Positions 53,746-63,292 are shown, numbered from the stretch's first letter. The stretch: 64,000 nt of DNA from an uncultured Nitriliruptoraceae bacterium (GCA_913060655.1 CAJXTG010000003.1:1-64000), one strand, 5' to 3'. Program-made: numbers and translations. The notes: generated from the sequence alone by a model not told the origin.

Positions 53746-56586
53746 ATGGGCAAGCAGGACACGAAGGCGGCGACGCCGCAGGACGCAACGGACGGTGGGG
53801 TCGGCGTGCGCGTCGTCGAGCGCGAGGACGGCCGCCGAGGCATGCGCTTCCAGCGCACCTTCACCACCCCGGGCGTGCACCCCTACGACGAGCTCGAGTG
53901 GGAGCTGCGCGACGCGGTCCTGACGAACTGGCGCGACGGCTCGGTGTCGTTCGAGCAGCGCGGCGTCGAGTTCCCCACGTCGTGGTCGATGATGGCGACG
54001 CAGATCGTCTCGCAGAAGTACTTCCGTGGCACGCTGGGGACGCCGGAGCGTGAGCGCAGCGTGCGGCAGATGGTCGACCGCGTCGCCGACACGATCACCG
54101 GCTGGGGCATCGACGGCGGCTACTTCGCCGACGACGAGTCCGCCGAGATCTTCAACGCCGAGCTGAAGCACCTGCTGGTCAACCAGAAGGCGGCGTTCAA
54201 CTCGCCCGTGTGGTTCAACGTCGGGGTCGAGGAGCAGCCGCAGTGCTCGGCGTGCTTCATCCTCTCCGTCGAGGACACGATGTCGTCGATCCTCAACTGG
54301 TACGTCGAGGAGGGCACGATCTTCAAGGGCGGCTCCGGCTCCGGGATCAACCTCTCGACCATCCGGTCCTCCAAGGAGCAGCTGAAGGGCGGCGGTGAGT
54401 CCAGCGGCCCCGTCTCCTTCATGCGGGGCGCCGACGCGTCGGCCGGGACCATCAAGTCCGGTGGCAAGACCCGCCGCGCCGCCAAGATGGTCATCCTCAA
54501 CGTCGACCACCCCGACGTCGAGGAGTTCATCTGGACCAAGGCGCGCGAGGAGAAGAAGATCCGCGTGCTGCGCGAGGCCGGCTTCGACATGGACCTCGAC
54601 GGCTCCGACTACTCGAGCGTCCAGTACCAGAACGCCAACAACTCGGTGCGCGTCACCGACGAGTTCATGCGGGCCTACGAGAACGACGAGGAGTTCGCCC
54701 TGCGGGCCGTGACCACCGGCGAGGTGGTCGAGACGAAGCCCGCTCGCGACATCATGCGCCAGTTCGCCCAGGCCGCCTGGGAGTGCGCCGACCCCGGCAT
54801 GCAGTACGACACCACCATCAACGACTGGCACACGTCGCCGGAGTCGGGCCGCATCAACGGCTCGAACCCGTGCAGCGAGTACATGCACCTCGACAACTCG
54901 GCGTGCAACCTCGCCAGCCTCAACCTCAAGAAGTTCTACGACTACGAGGCCGGCCGGTTCGACGTCGCCTCCTACGAGCGCGCGGTCGAGGTCGTGTTCA
55001 CCGCCCAGGAGATCATCGTCGGGTACTCGTCGTACCCGACGGAGAAGATCGGGCGCAACGCGATCGACTTCCGCGAGCTCGGGCTCGGCTACGCCAACCT
55101 CGGTGGGCTGCTGATGTCCATCGGGCTGCCCTACGACTCCGACGAGGGGCGGGCCTGGGCCGGTGCGCTGACGGCGCTGATGACGGGTGCGGCCTACCGC
55201 ACCTCCGCGGAGCTCGCGAAGGTCCAGGGGCCGCACAACGGCTACCGCAAGAACGAGTCCGCGATGCTGCGCGTCATCGGCAAGCACCGTGCGGCCGTGG
55301 ACGACATCGACCCGCGCCCGGTGCCCCGCGACCTCCTCGACGCCGCACGTGGCGCGTGGGACGCGGCCCTGGCCATCGGTGAGGACCACGGGTTCCGCAA
55401 CGCGCAGGCGACCGTGCTCGCGCCGACCGGCACCATCGGGCTGATGATGGACTGCGACACCACCGGCATCGAGCCGGACCTCGGGCTCGTGAAGCTGAAG
55501 AAGCTGGTCGGTGGTGGCTCCATCGTCATCGTCAACCAGACGGTCCCGCAGGCGCTGCGGCACCTCGGCTACACCGAGGAGCAGGTCGAGGCGATCGTCG
55601 CCTACATCGACGAGAACAAGACCATCCACGGGGCTCCCGCGCTGCGCGAGGAGCACACCAAGGTCTTCCAGTGCGCGATGGGTGACGACAGCATCCACTA
55701 CATGGGCCACGTCCGCATGATGGCGGCCGCGCAGCCGTTCATCTCCGGCGCGATCTCCAAGACGGTGAACCTGCCGGAGACCGCGACGGTGGAGGAGGTC
55801 GAGCAGCTCCACGTCGACGCGTGGAAGCTCGGCATCAAGGCCATCGCGATCTACCGCGACAACTGCAAGGTCGCCCAGCCGCTGTCGGTGTCCAAGAAGG
55901 ACGACGCGGCGGCCGACGGGGACACCGCCGCGACCGTCGTCGAGACGGTCAACGTCCCGACCCGTCGCAAGCTGCCCAAGACGCGGCCCTCGCAGACGAT
56001 CTCCTTCGGGGTGGGTGACGCCACCGGCTACCTCACCGCGGGCGAGTACCCCGGTGACGGGCTCGGCGAGATCTTCGTGAAGCTCGGCAAGCAGGGCTCG
56101 ACGCTGTCGGGGCTGCTCGACGCGTTCGCGATCAGCGTCTCCATCGGGCTCCAGTACGGCGTCCCGCTCGAGACCTACGTGGCGAAGTTCATGAACATGC
56201 GCTTCGAGCCGGCCGGGATGACCGACGACGAGGAGGTCCGCTTCGCGACCTCCATCGTCGACTACGTCGCCCGGAAGCTGGCCCTCGAGTACCTGCCCTA
56301 CGAGACGCGGGACCGGCTCGGCATCTACTCGGTCGCCGAGCGCACCGCGTCGCTCGACGCCGAGTACGGCACCGCACCGCAGCTCGGGACCGCCGCACCG
56401 GCGAGCGACCCGGCACCGGCCGCACCGGCCGTGGCCACCGAGCCGGAGACGCCCGCCGGCTTCGCCGGCTCGTCGGTGCCGGTCGACGCGGACGCGCCGA
56501 TGTGCCTCGAGTGCGGCATCAAGATGCAGCGGGCGGGCGCCTGCCACGTCTGCGAGTCCTGCGGCGCGACGAGCGGCTGCAGCTGA
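53746..56586 (+). CDS. nrdJ: Adenosylcobalamin-dependent (class II) ribonucleotide reductase
   Basis: Reduces ribonucleotides to deoxyribonucleotides with coenzyme B12, independent of oxygen. 946 residues, the long actinobacterial type. The barrel has NSPVWFNVGV (from 152), Cys167 and Cys170 in QCSAC, NPCSEYMHLD (374-383, Cys376) and PTGTIGLMMDCDTTGIEPD. A TSCPD domain lies at about 760-860, then an Ala/Pro linker. A terminal cysteine-rich segment has Cys920, Cys923, Cys933, Cys936 and Cys939, expected to bind zinc and re-reduce the active site. ATG 53746 follows AGAGGGA. No ATP-cone is evident at the N-terminus. Confidence 0.97.
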   Translation: MGKQDTKAATPQDATDGGVGVRVVEREDGRRGMRFQRTFTTPGVHPYDELEWELRDAVLTNWRDGSVSFEQRGVEFPTSWSMMATQIVSQKYFRGTLGTPERERSVRQMVDRVADTITGWGIDGGYFADDESAEIFNAELKHLLVNQKAAFNSPVWFNVGVEEQPQCSACFILSVEDTMSSILNWYVEEGTIFKGGSGSGINLSTIRSSKEQLKGGGESSGPVSFMRGADASAGTIKSGGKTRRAAKMVILNVDHPDVEEFIWTKAREEKKIRVLREAGFDMDLDGSDYSSVQYQNANNSVRVTDEFMRAYENDEEFALRAVTTGEVVETKPARDIMRQFAQAAWECADPGMQYDTTINDWHTSPESGRINGSNPCSEYMHLDNSACNLASLNLKKFYDYEAGRFDVASYERAVEVVFTAQEIIVGYSSYPTEKIGRNAIDFRELGLGYANLGGLLMSIGLPYDSDEGRAWAGALTALMTGAAYRTSAELAKVQGPHNGYRKNESAMLRVIGKHRAAVDDIDPRPVPRDLLDAARGAWDAALAIGEDHGFRNAQATVLAPTGTIGLMMDCDTTGIEPDLGLVKLKKLVGGGSIVIVNQTVPQALRHLGYTEEQVEAIVAYIDENKTIHGAPALREEHTKVFQCAMGDDSIHYMGHVRMMAAAQPFISGAISKTVNLPETATVEEVEQLHVDAWKLGIKAIAIYRDNCKVAQPLSVSKKDDAAADGDTAATVVETVNVPTRRKLPKTRPSQTISFGVGDATGYLTAGEYPGDGLGEIFVKLGKQGSTLSGLLDAFAISVSIGLQYGVPLETYVAKFMNMRFEPAGMTDDEEVRFATSIVDYVARKLALEYLPYETRDRLGIYSVAERTASLDAEYGTAPQLGTAAPASDPAPAAPAVATEPETPAGFAGSSVPVDADAPMCLECGIKMQRAGACHVCESCGATSGCS

Positions 56587-56604
56587 GCGTCGCCGCCGCG
56601 CACC

Positions 56605-56645
56605 GGACGGTGAGGGAGGGGCTCCGGCCCCTCCCTCCGCCGTCC
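56605..56645 (+). terminator. Terminator hairpin after nrdJ
   Basis: GAGGGAGGGGC (56612-56622) pairs with GCCCCTCCCTC (56627-56637) around TCCG, a stable UNCG-type tetraloop. The outer arms GGACGG (56605-56610) and CCGTCC (56640-56645) extend the stem to 17 pairs. No T tract follows. It is the strongest terminator in the window. Confidence 0.85.
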
Positions 56646-56761
56646 GTGACTCGACGGGCTCCGAACCCGAGGCGCGGGGCGCGCCCGACGGCCGCGCCCG
56701 ACGGCCTGGAGCGGTCGCCGTCGGGACCGGTCGCGAACGGCAGCGCGGAGGGGGCTCGACG

Positions 56762-57694
56762 ATGGCGTTCACCGAGGACGACGTCCCCGACCTGACCGGT
56801 CGCACGGTCCTCGTCACCGGGGCGAGCAGCGGGCTCGGGCTCGAGAACGCCCGCGCGCTCGCCCGCCGTGGTGCCCACGTCGTGCTGGCGACCCGCGACC
56901 CCGACCGGACGGCGACCGCGACCGCCCGCATCCAGCGGGCCGTCCCCGACGCGTCGCTCGAGCACCTGCCGCTCGACCTCGCCGACCTCGCCTCGGTCCG
57001 CGGCGCGGTCGCCGCGATGCGCGCCCAGCACGACCGGCTCGACGTGCTCATCGCGAACGCCGGCGTGATGGGCACCCCCGCACGGACGACGGTGGACGGC
57101 TTCGAGCTGCAGATGGGGGTCAACCACCTGGGGCACGCCGCACTCGTCGCCGGGCTCCTGCCGCTCCTCGCCGCGGCGCCCCGGCCGCGCGTCGTCGTCG
57201 TCACCTCCGAGATGGCCCGGGCCGGACAGGTCGACCCCGCGACGCTCGGACGGCCGGCCGTCCCGCACCGGCCGTGGCGCGCCTACGCGGCGTCCAAGCT
57301 CGCCAACCTGCTGTACACCGCGGCGCTCGCCGAGCGGCTCGCGCAGGCGGACGCCGCCGTCGTCGTGGCGTCCGCCCACCCCGGCTACGCCGCGACCGAC
57401 CTGCAGACCCGTGGCCCCGCGCTCGGCGGCGGTGCGCTGGCGCGCTCGCGGGCCCGGCTGCTCGGTGCCGCCACGTCGCTGCTCGCGCAGCCGGCGGCCG
57501 CCGGCGCCCTCCCGCAGCTGCGGGCCGCGACCGACCCGACGGTCCGCCCCGGCAGCGCCTGGGGTCCGGCCCGCGGGATGCGGGGCGCACCGGTCGAGGT
57601 CACACCCCCGCCCCGCGCCCGCGACCGTGCCCTCGCCGCCGCGCTCCTCGCACGGACCGAGGAGCTGACGGGCGTCACGCACCGCACCGGCTGA
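56762..57694 (+). CDS. Short-chain dehydrogenase/reductase (retinol-dehydrogenase-like)
   Basis: 310 residues. Rossmann motif TGASSGLG (19-26), NANAG-type IANAGVM (97-103), catalytic Ser149, Tyr175 and Lys179 in the YAASK motif. The segment VNHLGH (120-125) is typical for the retinol-dehydrogenase/WWOX-like group. It uses NAD(P)H; substrate unknown. The C-terminal 90 residues are longer than the minimal fold. ATG 56762 has GGAGGGGG upstream. It is convergent with mgtE, 13 bases apart. Confidence 0.88.
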   Translation: MAFTEDDVPDLTGRTVLVTGASSGLGLENARALARRGAHVVLATRDPDRTATATARIQRAVPDASLEHLPLDLADLASVRGAVAAMRAQHDRLDVLIANAGVMGTPARTTVDGFELQMGVNHLGHAALVAGLLPLLAAAPRPRVVVVTSEMARAGQVDPATLGRPAVPHRPWRAYAASKLANLLYTAALAERLAQADAAVVVASAHPGYAATDLQTRGPALGGGALARSRARLLGAATSLLAQPAAAGALPQLRAATDPTVRPGSAWGPARGMRGAPVEVTPPPRARDRALAAALLARTEELTGVTHRTG

Positions 57695-57707
57695 CCGCAC
57701 CGGCGGG

Positions 57708-59081
57708 TCACAGCCCGAGGAGCGTCCGGGCGATGAGCAGGTAGATCACGAGGCCGGTCGCGTCGACCAGTGTCGAGATGAGCGGGGCCGACACGACCGC
57801 AGGGTCGATGCCGACCTGCCGGGCCAGCACCGGCAGCAGGCCGCCGGCGAACGACGCCCACGTGCAGATCGCGAGCAGCGTCAGGGCGACGACACCGGCG
57901 AAGTCCCATCCGAAGACGAGGCCGACGACGGGCAGGCTGATGCCGCCGAGGATGATGCCGAGCAGCAGTCCGACGGTGAGCTCTCGTCGGAGGATGCGTG
58001 GCAGGTCGGCGATGCGGACCTCGCCGAGCGCCATCGCCCGCACCACCGCCGTCGCCGCCTGCGCGCCGGAGTTCCCGCCGGTGCCGATCAGCAGCGGGAT
58101 GAACACGGCGAGCGTCACGACCTGGTCGAGGGTCGCCGCGAACGCCTGCAGCACGTTGACGGTCAGCACGGCGGCGACGACGAGCAGCAGCAGCCAGGTC
58201 CCCCGGGCACGGGCGAGCAGGAGCACGCCGGCGTCGAGGTACGGGACGAGGATCGGCTCGGCACCACCGGCGCGGGCCGCGTCCTCCGTCTCCTCCTCCT
58301 CGATGATCTCCATCGCGTCGTCGACCGTCAGGACGCCGACGAGCCGGCCCTCGTGGTCCAGGACCGGCAGGGCGACGAGGTTGGCCTCCTGCATGAGCCG
58401 GGCGGCGACCTCCTGGTCCTCCTCGACGGACACCGCGTAGGTCTCGGCACGGGCGAGTCCGCCGACGGGCGTGCCCGGCTCGGCGGTGACGACGTCCGGC
58501 AGGTCGACGACGCCGACGAGCCGGCGGGTCGCGTCGACGACGGGCAGGACGAGCACCTCCCGGGGTCGCAGCTGTGCGGTCCGCACCTTCGCGATCGCGT
58601 CGCCGGCGGACATCGTGTCGGGCAGCGAGACGTACCGGGGGCTCATGGCCCGGCCGGCGGACTCCTCCGGATAGCCGAGCAGCGTGTCGGTGTAGCGCCG
58701 GGCCTGCGGCGGCAGCTGGGCCAGCAGCCGGGCCGCGACGCTCGCCGGCATCTCGTCGAGCAGCTCGGCCCGGTCGGCGGCGTCCAGGGCGAAGAACAGG
58801 TCGTGGACGCTCGCGTCCCCCAGGGCCTCGACCAGCTCCGCCTGGTGCGTGGGCGACAGCACCTCGAAGGCCTCGGAGGCGCGGTCCTTGCGCAGCAGGC
58901 GGAACACGATCGCACGCTCGGCCGGGTCGAGCCGGGCCAGCTCGTCGGCGACGGTGAGCAGGTCGCGGTCGGACACCCAGCGGTCGACGCCGTGCAGGTC
59001 GCCCGCATCGAGGAGCGCCTCGAGGTCGAGGTGCCCCGCGAGGGTGTCGGGACCGTCGTCTCGGCCGACCGTCTCGGACAT
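57708..59081 (-). CDS. mgtE: Magnesium transporter MgtE
   Basis: 457 residues with the full MgtE plan: an N-terminal superhelical domain of acidic helices (about 20-130, LDPAERAIVFRLLRKDRASEAFE in part), paired CBS domains (about 135-255, GRAMSPRYVSLPDTMSAGDA and GVLTVDDAMEIIEEEETED in part) and five transmembrane helices (from about 283) with the pore motif GTGGNSGAQAATAVVRAM (shown without flanks). The N and CBS domains sense cytoplasmic magnesium and gate the channel. ATG 59081 has GAGGAG upstream. Confidence 0.95.
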   Translation of the reverse strand: MSETVGRDDGPDTLAGHLDLEALLDAGDLHGVDRWVSDRDLLTVADELARLDPAERAIVFRLLRKDRASEAFEVLSPTHQAELVEALGDASVHDLFFALDAADRAELLDEMPASVAARLLAQLPPQARRYTDTLLGYPEESAGRAMSPRYVSLPDTMSAGDAIAKVRTAQLRPREVLVLPVVDATRRLVGVVDLPDVVTAEPGTPVGGLARAETYAVSVEEDQEVAARLMQEANLVALPVLDHEGRLVGVLTVDDAMEIIEEEETEDAARAGGAEPILVPYLDAGVLLLARARGTWLLLLVVAAVLTVNVLQAFAATLDQVVTLAVFIPLLIGTGGNSGAQAATAVVRAMALGEVRIADLPRILRRELTVGLLLGIILGGISLPVVGLVFGWDFAGVVALTLLAICTWASFAGGLLPVLARQVGIDPAVVSAPLISTLVDATGLVIYLLIARTLLGL

Positions 59082-59152
59082 GGCCGCTCCTCGCGTCGCC
59101 GGTCGTCCGACCCGCCCGTGCGGTGCCCTCACCGCAGGTCCACGACGGCGGC

Positions 59153-59158
59153 AGGCTA
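59153..59158 (-). promoter_or_regulatory. -10 element (TAGCCT) for mgtE
   Basis: On the minus strand TAGCCT lies 15 bases after the stop of the nitroreductase gene and 71 bases before the mgtE ATG, so mgtE has its own promoter. The leader of about 65 bases is too short for the known M-box magnesium riboswitch. Confidence 0.45.
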
Positions 59159-59172
59159 GTGGTCGGGGCCGC

Positions 59173-59703
59173 TCATGCGGTGGTCGGCGGTCGCGGGGTC
59201 CCGACGTGCACGAGCCCGATCACCTGCTCGTCGTCGGCCGCGCCGAGGGCCGCCCGCACCTCCGGCGTCTCGACGTACCACCCGGTCCGCCAGGCCGACC
59301 CGAAGCCGAGGGCGGTCGCCGCGAGGCAGAGGTTCTGCACCGCCGCGGCCGCGGCGGCGAGCTGCTCCCATGCGGGCACCGTCGGATGGTCCACGGTGCG
59401 GGCGAACGCGGCGATGACGCACGGGCCGCGGAGCGGCTTCGACGCCGCCCGCTCGACGAGGTCGTCGCGGTCGTCCCGTGTCCGCTGCGCGTGGGCGTAG
59501 GCCGTCGACACCGCCGCACGGTCGGCGGCGTCGAGGGGGACGAGCCGCCACGGGTGCAGCCGGCCATGGTCGGGTGCCGTGTCGGCGGCGGCGAGCAGCG
59601 CGGCGAGCGCGTCGCCGTCGGGGCCGGGGTCACCGAGGCGTGAGACCGTCCGCCGGTCGTGGAGGAGCTGCAGCCGGGGGTCCAGCGCCCGCTCCCGTGA
59701 CAT
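59173..59703 (-). CDS. Nitroreductase family protein (small, YdjA-like)
   Basis: 176 residues of the FMN-binding nitroreductase fold: RRTVSRLGDPGPD near the N-terminus binds phosphate, PDHGRLHPWRLVPL follows, AAAAVQNLCLAATALGFGSAW is the dimer helix (shown in part here), and GLVHVGTPRP is the usual ending. Members reduce nitro compounds or quinones with NAD(P)H. ATG 59703 has GGAGG upstream. Substrate unknown. Confidence 0.88.
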   Translation of the reverse strand: MSRERALDPRLQLLHDRRTVSRLGDPGPDGDALAALLAAADTAPDHGRLHPWRLVPLDAADRAAVSTAYAHAQRTRDDRDDLVERAASKPLRGPCVIAAFARTVDHPTVPAWEQLAAAAAAVQNLCLAATALGFGSAWRTGWYVETPEVRAALGAADDEQVIGLVHVGTPRPPTTA

Positions 59704-59735
59704 GGTGGCCTCCGGGTCGGGCGGGTCCGTCAGGC

Positions 59736-59924
59736 TCAGCGGCCGAGCAGCCGGGAGAGCCGTGCGCCGAGCGAGCGGCGCTCGCGGAGGCTGCGCGGTG
59801 GACGGGCGTCGTCACAGGTGCAGCGCTGGTCCTCGGGGACGTCGCGCAGGACCTGGTCGACGTGGGCGCCGCAGCCGGACCAGGTCGCGAGGCCGCAGGA
59901 GGGGCAGGAGACGCGGGAGCACAT
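59736..59924 (-). CDS. Small cysteine-rich conserved protein, unknown function
   Basis: 62 residues with five cysteines before residue 40: MCSRVSCPSCGLATWSGCG and the RCTCDD motif, a probable zinc-binding fold, then a basic tail (SLRERRSLGARLSRLLGR). The pattern CxxCG-x-x-TWxGCGxHV-x-x-x-L-x-x-VP is familiar from uncharacterised small proteins of many actinobacteria. The ATG lies seven bases after a TAACCT element, so the mRNA seems leaderless; this also argues against longer readings. Confidence 0.75.
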   Translation of the reverse strand: MCSRVSCPSCGLATWSGCGAHVDQVLRDVPEDQRCTCDDARPPRSLRERRSLGARLSRLLGR

Positions 59925-59931
59925 GCGGCGG

Positions 59932-59937
59932 AGGTTA
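59932..59937 (-). promoter_or_regulatory. -10 element (TAACCT), leaderless arrangement
   Basis: On the minus strand TAACCT precedes the ATG of the cysteine-rich small protein by seven bases. Confidence 0.5.
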
Positions 59938-59959
59938 GCAGCGTGTCGGGGGTCTTCCC

Positions 59960-59965
59960 TACGCT
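59960..59965 (+). promoter_or_regulatory. -10 element (TACGCT)
   Basis: TACGCT lies 107 bases before ATG 60073, divergent from the cysteine-rich small gene. The same hexamer precedes dapB. Confidence 0.4.
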
Positions 59966-60072
59966 GGCCGCGCACCGGAGGGGCCGGTGTGCACCGCCGT
60001 GGGGCCGGTCGGACGGCTGCTCGCCGTGGCCGTGCGGGGTCGACGGACGCGAAGGGTCCGAAGGGGTCGAGG

Positions 60073-60225
60073 ATGAGCATCAACAAGACGCGCGGGTTCC
60101 TCTACACGCTGGCGAAGGTCCTCGGGGACGTCCAGGCGGTCCGCAAGGGCCGGATCGGGCGGCGTGTGGGACGGCGGGTCGCCGGCCGGATCACCGGGCG
60201 CGGGTTGGGCGGCCTGTTCCGCTGA
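60073..60225 (+). CDS. Very basic 50-residue conserved protein, unknown function
   Basis: Starts MSINKTRGFLYTLAKVLGDV and continues QAVRKGRIGRRVGRRVAGRI to an end GLGGLFR; more than a fifth of residues are Arg or Lys. Similar small proteins with the pattern NKTRGLLYKLARxLGDxxAVxKGxxGKR are widespread in bacteria without known role, so this is a real gene rather than noise. The N-terminal half could form an amphipathic helix. AAGGGG lies about six bases before ATG 60073. The last 35 bases overlap the opposing transporter gene. Confidence 0.75.
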   Translation: MSINKTRGFLYTLAKVLGDVQAVRKGRIGRRVGRRVAGRITGRGLGGLFR

Positions 60226-61396
60226 GCACGCCGGCGCGCCACAGCAGCAGCGTGGCGACCGCCCCCACCCCCACGAGGGCGAGGGTGAGGGGGAGGACCG
60301 TGCCGTCGTAGGCACGGTCGAACGTGGCGCCGAGCAGCCCACCGGCCCCGACGAGCACGGCGCCGTTGACGGCGCTCGCGGTGCCCGCGATCGCTCCCAT
60401 CGGCTCCATGGCGCGCGCGTTCAGGTTGGGGATGAGGACGGCGTGGCTCGCGAGCAGCAGCGCGAGGACGCCGACGTAGGGGCCGAGCGCCGGACGGCCG
60501 CCGGTCACCAGCGCGAGGGTGAGGAGCAGGACGGCGCCGGTGAGGTAGCCGGCGAGCACGGTGCGCAGCATCCGGTCGAGGCCGATGCGCTCCACCAGTC
60601 GGCCGTTCACCAGCGTGACCGATCCCATCAGCAGCGCCATGCCGCCGAACAGCAGCGGGAACAGGTCGGCGCGGCCGAACACGTCCGCGTAGACGACCTC
60701 GGAGGTGGACAGGTAGCTGGCGAAGCCGCCGAACAGCACCGCCTGGGCGACCACCAGCGGGCCCGACGCCGGATGCCGCAGGACGTGTGCGGCCGTGGCC
60801 CGCAGCTCGGCCGGCACGAGCGTGCGCCGTGCGTCCGGCGTCAGCGTCTCGCCGAGCCGCGTCGTCCACACGAGCATCACGCCGGCGGCGGCGAGGTTGA
60901 TCAGGACCAGCTGGTCCCACGTGAACAGGGTCAGCAGCAGCGTGCCGAGCGACGGTGCGACGACGGGGACGAGGATGAACACGGCCATGATCGTCGACAC
61001 GGTCCGGGCCATCGCCGCACCCGCGTAGCCGTCGCGCACGATCGCGATGGTCAGCACGCGACCGGCCGCGGCCCCGAGCCCCCACACGACGCGGGCGACG
61101 AGCAGGAGCGTGAACGACGGGGCGAGGATCGTGAGCGCGGCACCGATGGCGTACAGGACGATGCCGGCGCGCAGCAGCACCCGGCGACCGAAGCGGTCCG
61201 ACAGCGGCCCGATGATCAGCTGGCCGACCGCGAGGCCGACGAAGTAGGCGGAGATGAACCTCGAGATCAGCGTCGAGCCGGACGGCAGGTCGAAGGCGAC
61301 CCGCATCTCGGGGAACGCGGGGATGAGCAGGTCGATGCCGAGGGCGGAGAGCGCCATCGTCATCGCGAGGAAGAGGATCAGCTCGCGGCCGGCCAT
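60191..61396 (-). CDS. Bcr/CflA-type drug resistance MFS transporter
   Basis: 401 residues with twelve transmembrane helices. Diagnostic sequences are ALGIDLLIPAFPEM at the end of helix 1, the loop motif GPLSDRFGRRVLLRAGI, and ARVVWGLGAAAGRVLTIAIV with the antiporter-like GlyAla motif, typical of the Bcr/CflA proton antiporters that expel drugs or sulfur compounds. The ATG has no clear ribosome site. Its promoter overlaps the recQ stop, so it can be read with or without recQ. Confidence 0.88.
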   Translation of the reverse strand: MAGRELILFLAMTMALSALGIDLLIPAFPEMRVAFDLPSGSTLISRFISAYFVGLAVGQLIIGPLSDRFGRRVLLRAGIVLYAIGAALTILAPSFTLLLVARVVWGLGAAAGRVLTIAIVRDGYAGAAMARTVSTIMAVFILVPVVAPSLGTLLLTLFTWDQLVLINLAAAGVMLVWTTRLGETLTPDARRTLVPAELRATAAHVLRHPASGPLVVAQAVLFGGFASYLSTSEVVYADVFGRADLFPLLFGGMALLMGSVTLVNGRLVERIGLDRMLRTVLAGYLTGAVLLLTLALVTGGRPALGPYVGVLALLLASHAVLIPNLNARAMEPMGAIAGTASAVNGAVLVGAGGLLGATFDRAYDGTVLPLTLALVGVGAVATLLLWRAGVLSGTGRPTRAR

Positions 61397-61468
61397 CGGG
61401 CGGCGGGCACGACGCGGCAGGGTCGGGGTCGTGGACAGGGGGAGCGCTCCACGGGAGGGGTCGGCCCG

Positions 61469-61474
61469 ACGCTA
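61469..61474 (-). promoter_or_regulatory. -10 element (TAGCGT) overlapping the recQ stop codon
   Basis: On the minus strand TAGCGT begins on the TAG stop of recQ, the same arrangement as upstream of rpsB. It would drive the Bcr-type transporter gene 73 bases downstream. Confidence 0.45.
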
Positions 61475-63292
61475 CTCCTCCGCGAGCGCCGCGAGGAACG
61501 CGGCGCCGTACCGCTCGAGCTTCACCCGGCCGATCCCGGGGATGGCCAGCAGCCCCGCCTCGTCACGGGGGACGTCCCGGGCGATCGCGGCGAGCGCCGC
61601 GTCGTCGAGGACGACGTAGGCGGGGACGCCCTGCTCGTGCGCGAGGGTCCGTCGCAGCTCCCGGAGCCGCTCGAAGCGTGCCCGCTGCGGACCGTCGAGC
61701 GCATCCGCGGGGCGTCCCGCTCCGCCACGCCCGCGGGTCCGTGCCGAGGCCGTCCCGCCCGCACCGATCCGACGTCGCCCGACGTGCAGCGTGCCGTCGC
61801 CGCGCAGCAGGGCCCCGCTGCGGTCGGTCAGCCGCAGCCCGTCGTGCTCGGTCGTCGCGAGCTCGCCGCGTGCGACCAGCTGCCGCAGCACCGCCTTCCA
61901 CGTCGCCTCGTCGACGTCCGTCCCGATCCCGAACGTCGACACCTCGTGGTGCCCGTTCCGGCGGATCCGGGCGTCGTCGCGGCCGAGCAGCACGGCGATG
62001 ACGTACCCGGCGCCGAAGCGCTCGCCGGTCCGGTAGACGCACGACAGCGCCATCCGGGCGGCCTCGGTCATGTCGACGGTGTCCTGCGGCTCGAGACAGT
62101 TGTCGCAGTTCCCGCAGTCCGCCCCCGGGTCGTCGTCGAAGTGGGCGAGCAGCACCCGCCGGCGGCAGCCGGTCGCCTCGCAGTAGCCCAGCAGCGCCTC
62201 GAGCCGGCGCACGTCCTGGCGCCGATGCTCCTCGTCCGCGTCGGACCCGTCGATGAAGCGGCGCTGCTGGACGACGTCGGCGAGGCCGTACCGCATCCAG
62301 GCCTCGCTCGGCAGCCCGTCGCGGCCCGCCCGCCCGGTCTCCTGGTAGTAGGCCTCGAGGCTGCGGGGCAGGGACAGGTGCGCGACGAAGCGCACGTCCG
62401 GCTTGTCGATGCCCATCCCGAACGCGACCGTCGCCACCATGACGATGCCGTCCTCACGGCGGAACCGCTGCTGGTTCGCGTCCCGCTCCGCCGCGTCCAT
62501 CCCGGCGTGGTAGGGGAGCGCGGTCACCCCCTGGGCCGCCAGCCACGCCGCGACGTCGTCGACCATCCGTCGGGACAGGCAGTACACGATGCCCGCCGCG
62601 CCGGCGTGCCGCTCCTGGACGAACCGCAGCAGCTGGGGACGTGCGGAACCGTCGTCGAGGCCGACGAGGTAGCGGATGTTGGGACGGTCGAAGCCGGTGA
62701 CGACGTGGGCGGCGTCGCTGCGCAGCAGCCGGTCGGCGATCTCGTCGCGGGTGCGCCGGTCGGCCGTCGCCGTCAGCGCCATGCGGGGCACCCAGGGGAA
62801 CCGCTCCCGCAGGAACGACAGCTGCAGGTACTCGGGCCGGAAGTCGTGCCCCCACTGGGACACGCAGTGCGCCTCGTCGATGGCGAACAGCGCCGGCTCG
62901 AACTCGTCGAGCAGGGCCCGGAACCGGTCGGTGACGAGCCGTTCGGGGGCGACGTAGAGCAGGTCCAGCGTGCCGGCGACGAGCTCGTCCTCCACGGCGC
63001 GGGCCCCCTCGGGTGACAGCGACGAGTTGAGGGCGGCCGCGCGCACCCCACGGGCCCGCAGGTCCTCGACCTGGTCGCGCATCAGCGCGATCAGTGGCGA
63101 GACGACGATGGCCGTGCCCGGTCGGGCGACCGCGGGGACCTGGTAGCAGAGCGACTTGCCGCTGCCCGTCGGCATGACCACCAGCACGTCACGGTCGTCC
63201 ATGACGTGCCCGACGACCTCGTCCTGGCTCGGACGGAACGCGGGGAAGCCGAACACGTCCGCGAGGACCTCGGTCGCACGGGCGAGGGTCAC
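61472..63292 (-). CDS. recQ: ATP-dependent DNA helicase RecQ
   Basis: 3'-5' helicase in recombination and repair. 606 residues: Walker A PTGSGKS (41-47), DEAH (139-142) in [19 protein letters not shown], motif [12 protein letters not shown]. The RQC zinc site has four Cys (YCEATGCRR and CGNCDNC), followed by a winged helix. A C-terminal HRDC domain (last about 80 residues, [15 protein letters not shown]) follows an Arg/Gly linker. GTG 63292 overlaps the stop of the upstream dehydrogenase by four bases; readings starting further upstream lie inside that gene. The stop is TAG. Confidence 0.95.
   Translation of the reverse strand: MTLARATEVLADVFGFPAFRPSQDEVVGHVMDDRDVLVVMPTGSGKSLCYQVPAVARPGTAIVVSPLIALMRDQVEDLRARGVRAAALNSSLSPEGARAVEDELVAGTLDLLYVAPERLVTDRFRALLDEFEPALFAIDEAHCVSQWGHDFRPEYLQLSFLRERFPWVPRMALTATADRRTRDEIADRLLRSDAAHVVTGFDRPNIRYLVGLDDGSARPQLLRFVQERHAGAAGIVYCLSRRMVDDVAAWLAAQGVTALPYHAGMDAAERDANQQRFRREDGIVMVATVAFGMGIDKPDVRFVAHLSLPRSLEAYYQETGRAGRDGLPSEAWMRYGLADVVQQRRFIDGSDADEEHRRQDVRRLEALLGYCEATGCRRRVLLAHFDDDPGADCGNCDNCLEPQDTVDMTEAARMALSCVYRTGERFGAGYVIAVLLGRDDARIRRNGHHEVSTFGIGTDVDEATWKAVLRQLVARGELATTEHDGLRLTDRSGALLRGDGTLHVGRRRIGAGGTASARTRGRGGAGRPADALDGPQRARFERLRELRRTLAHEQGVPAYVVLDDAALAAIARDVPRDEAGLLAIPGIGRVKLERYGAAFLAALAEE

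Noticed and set aside
59082-59172. Magnesium riboswitch upstream of mgtE
   Set aside because: The predicted leader of about 65 bases is too short for an M-box and shows no such structure.
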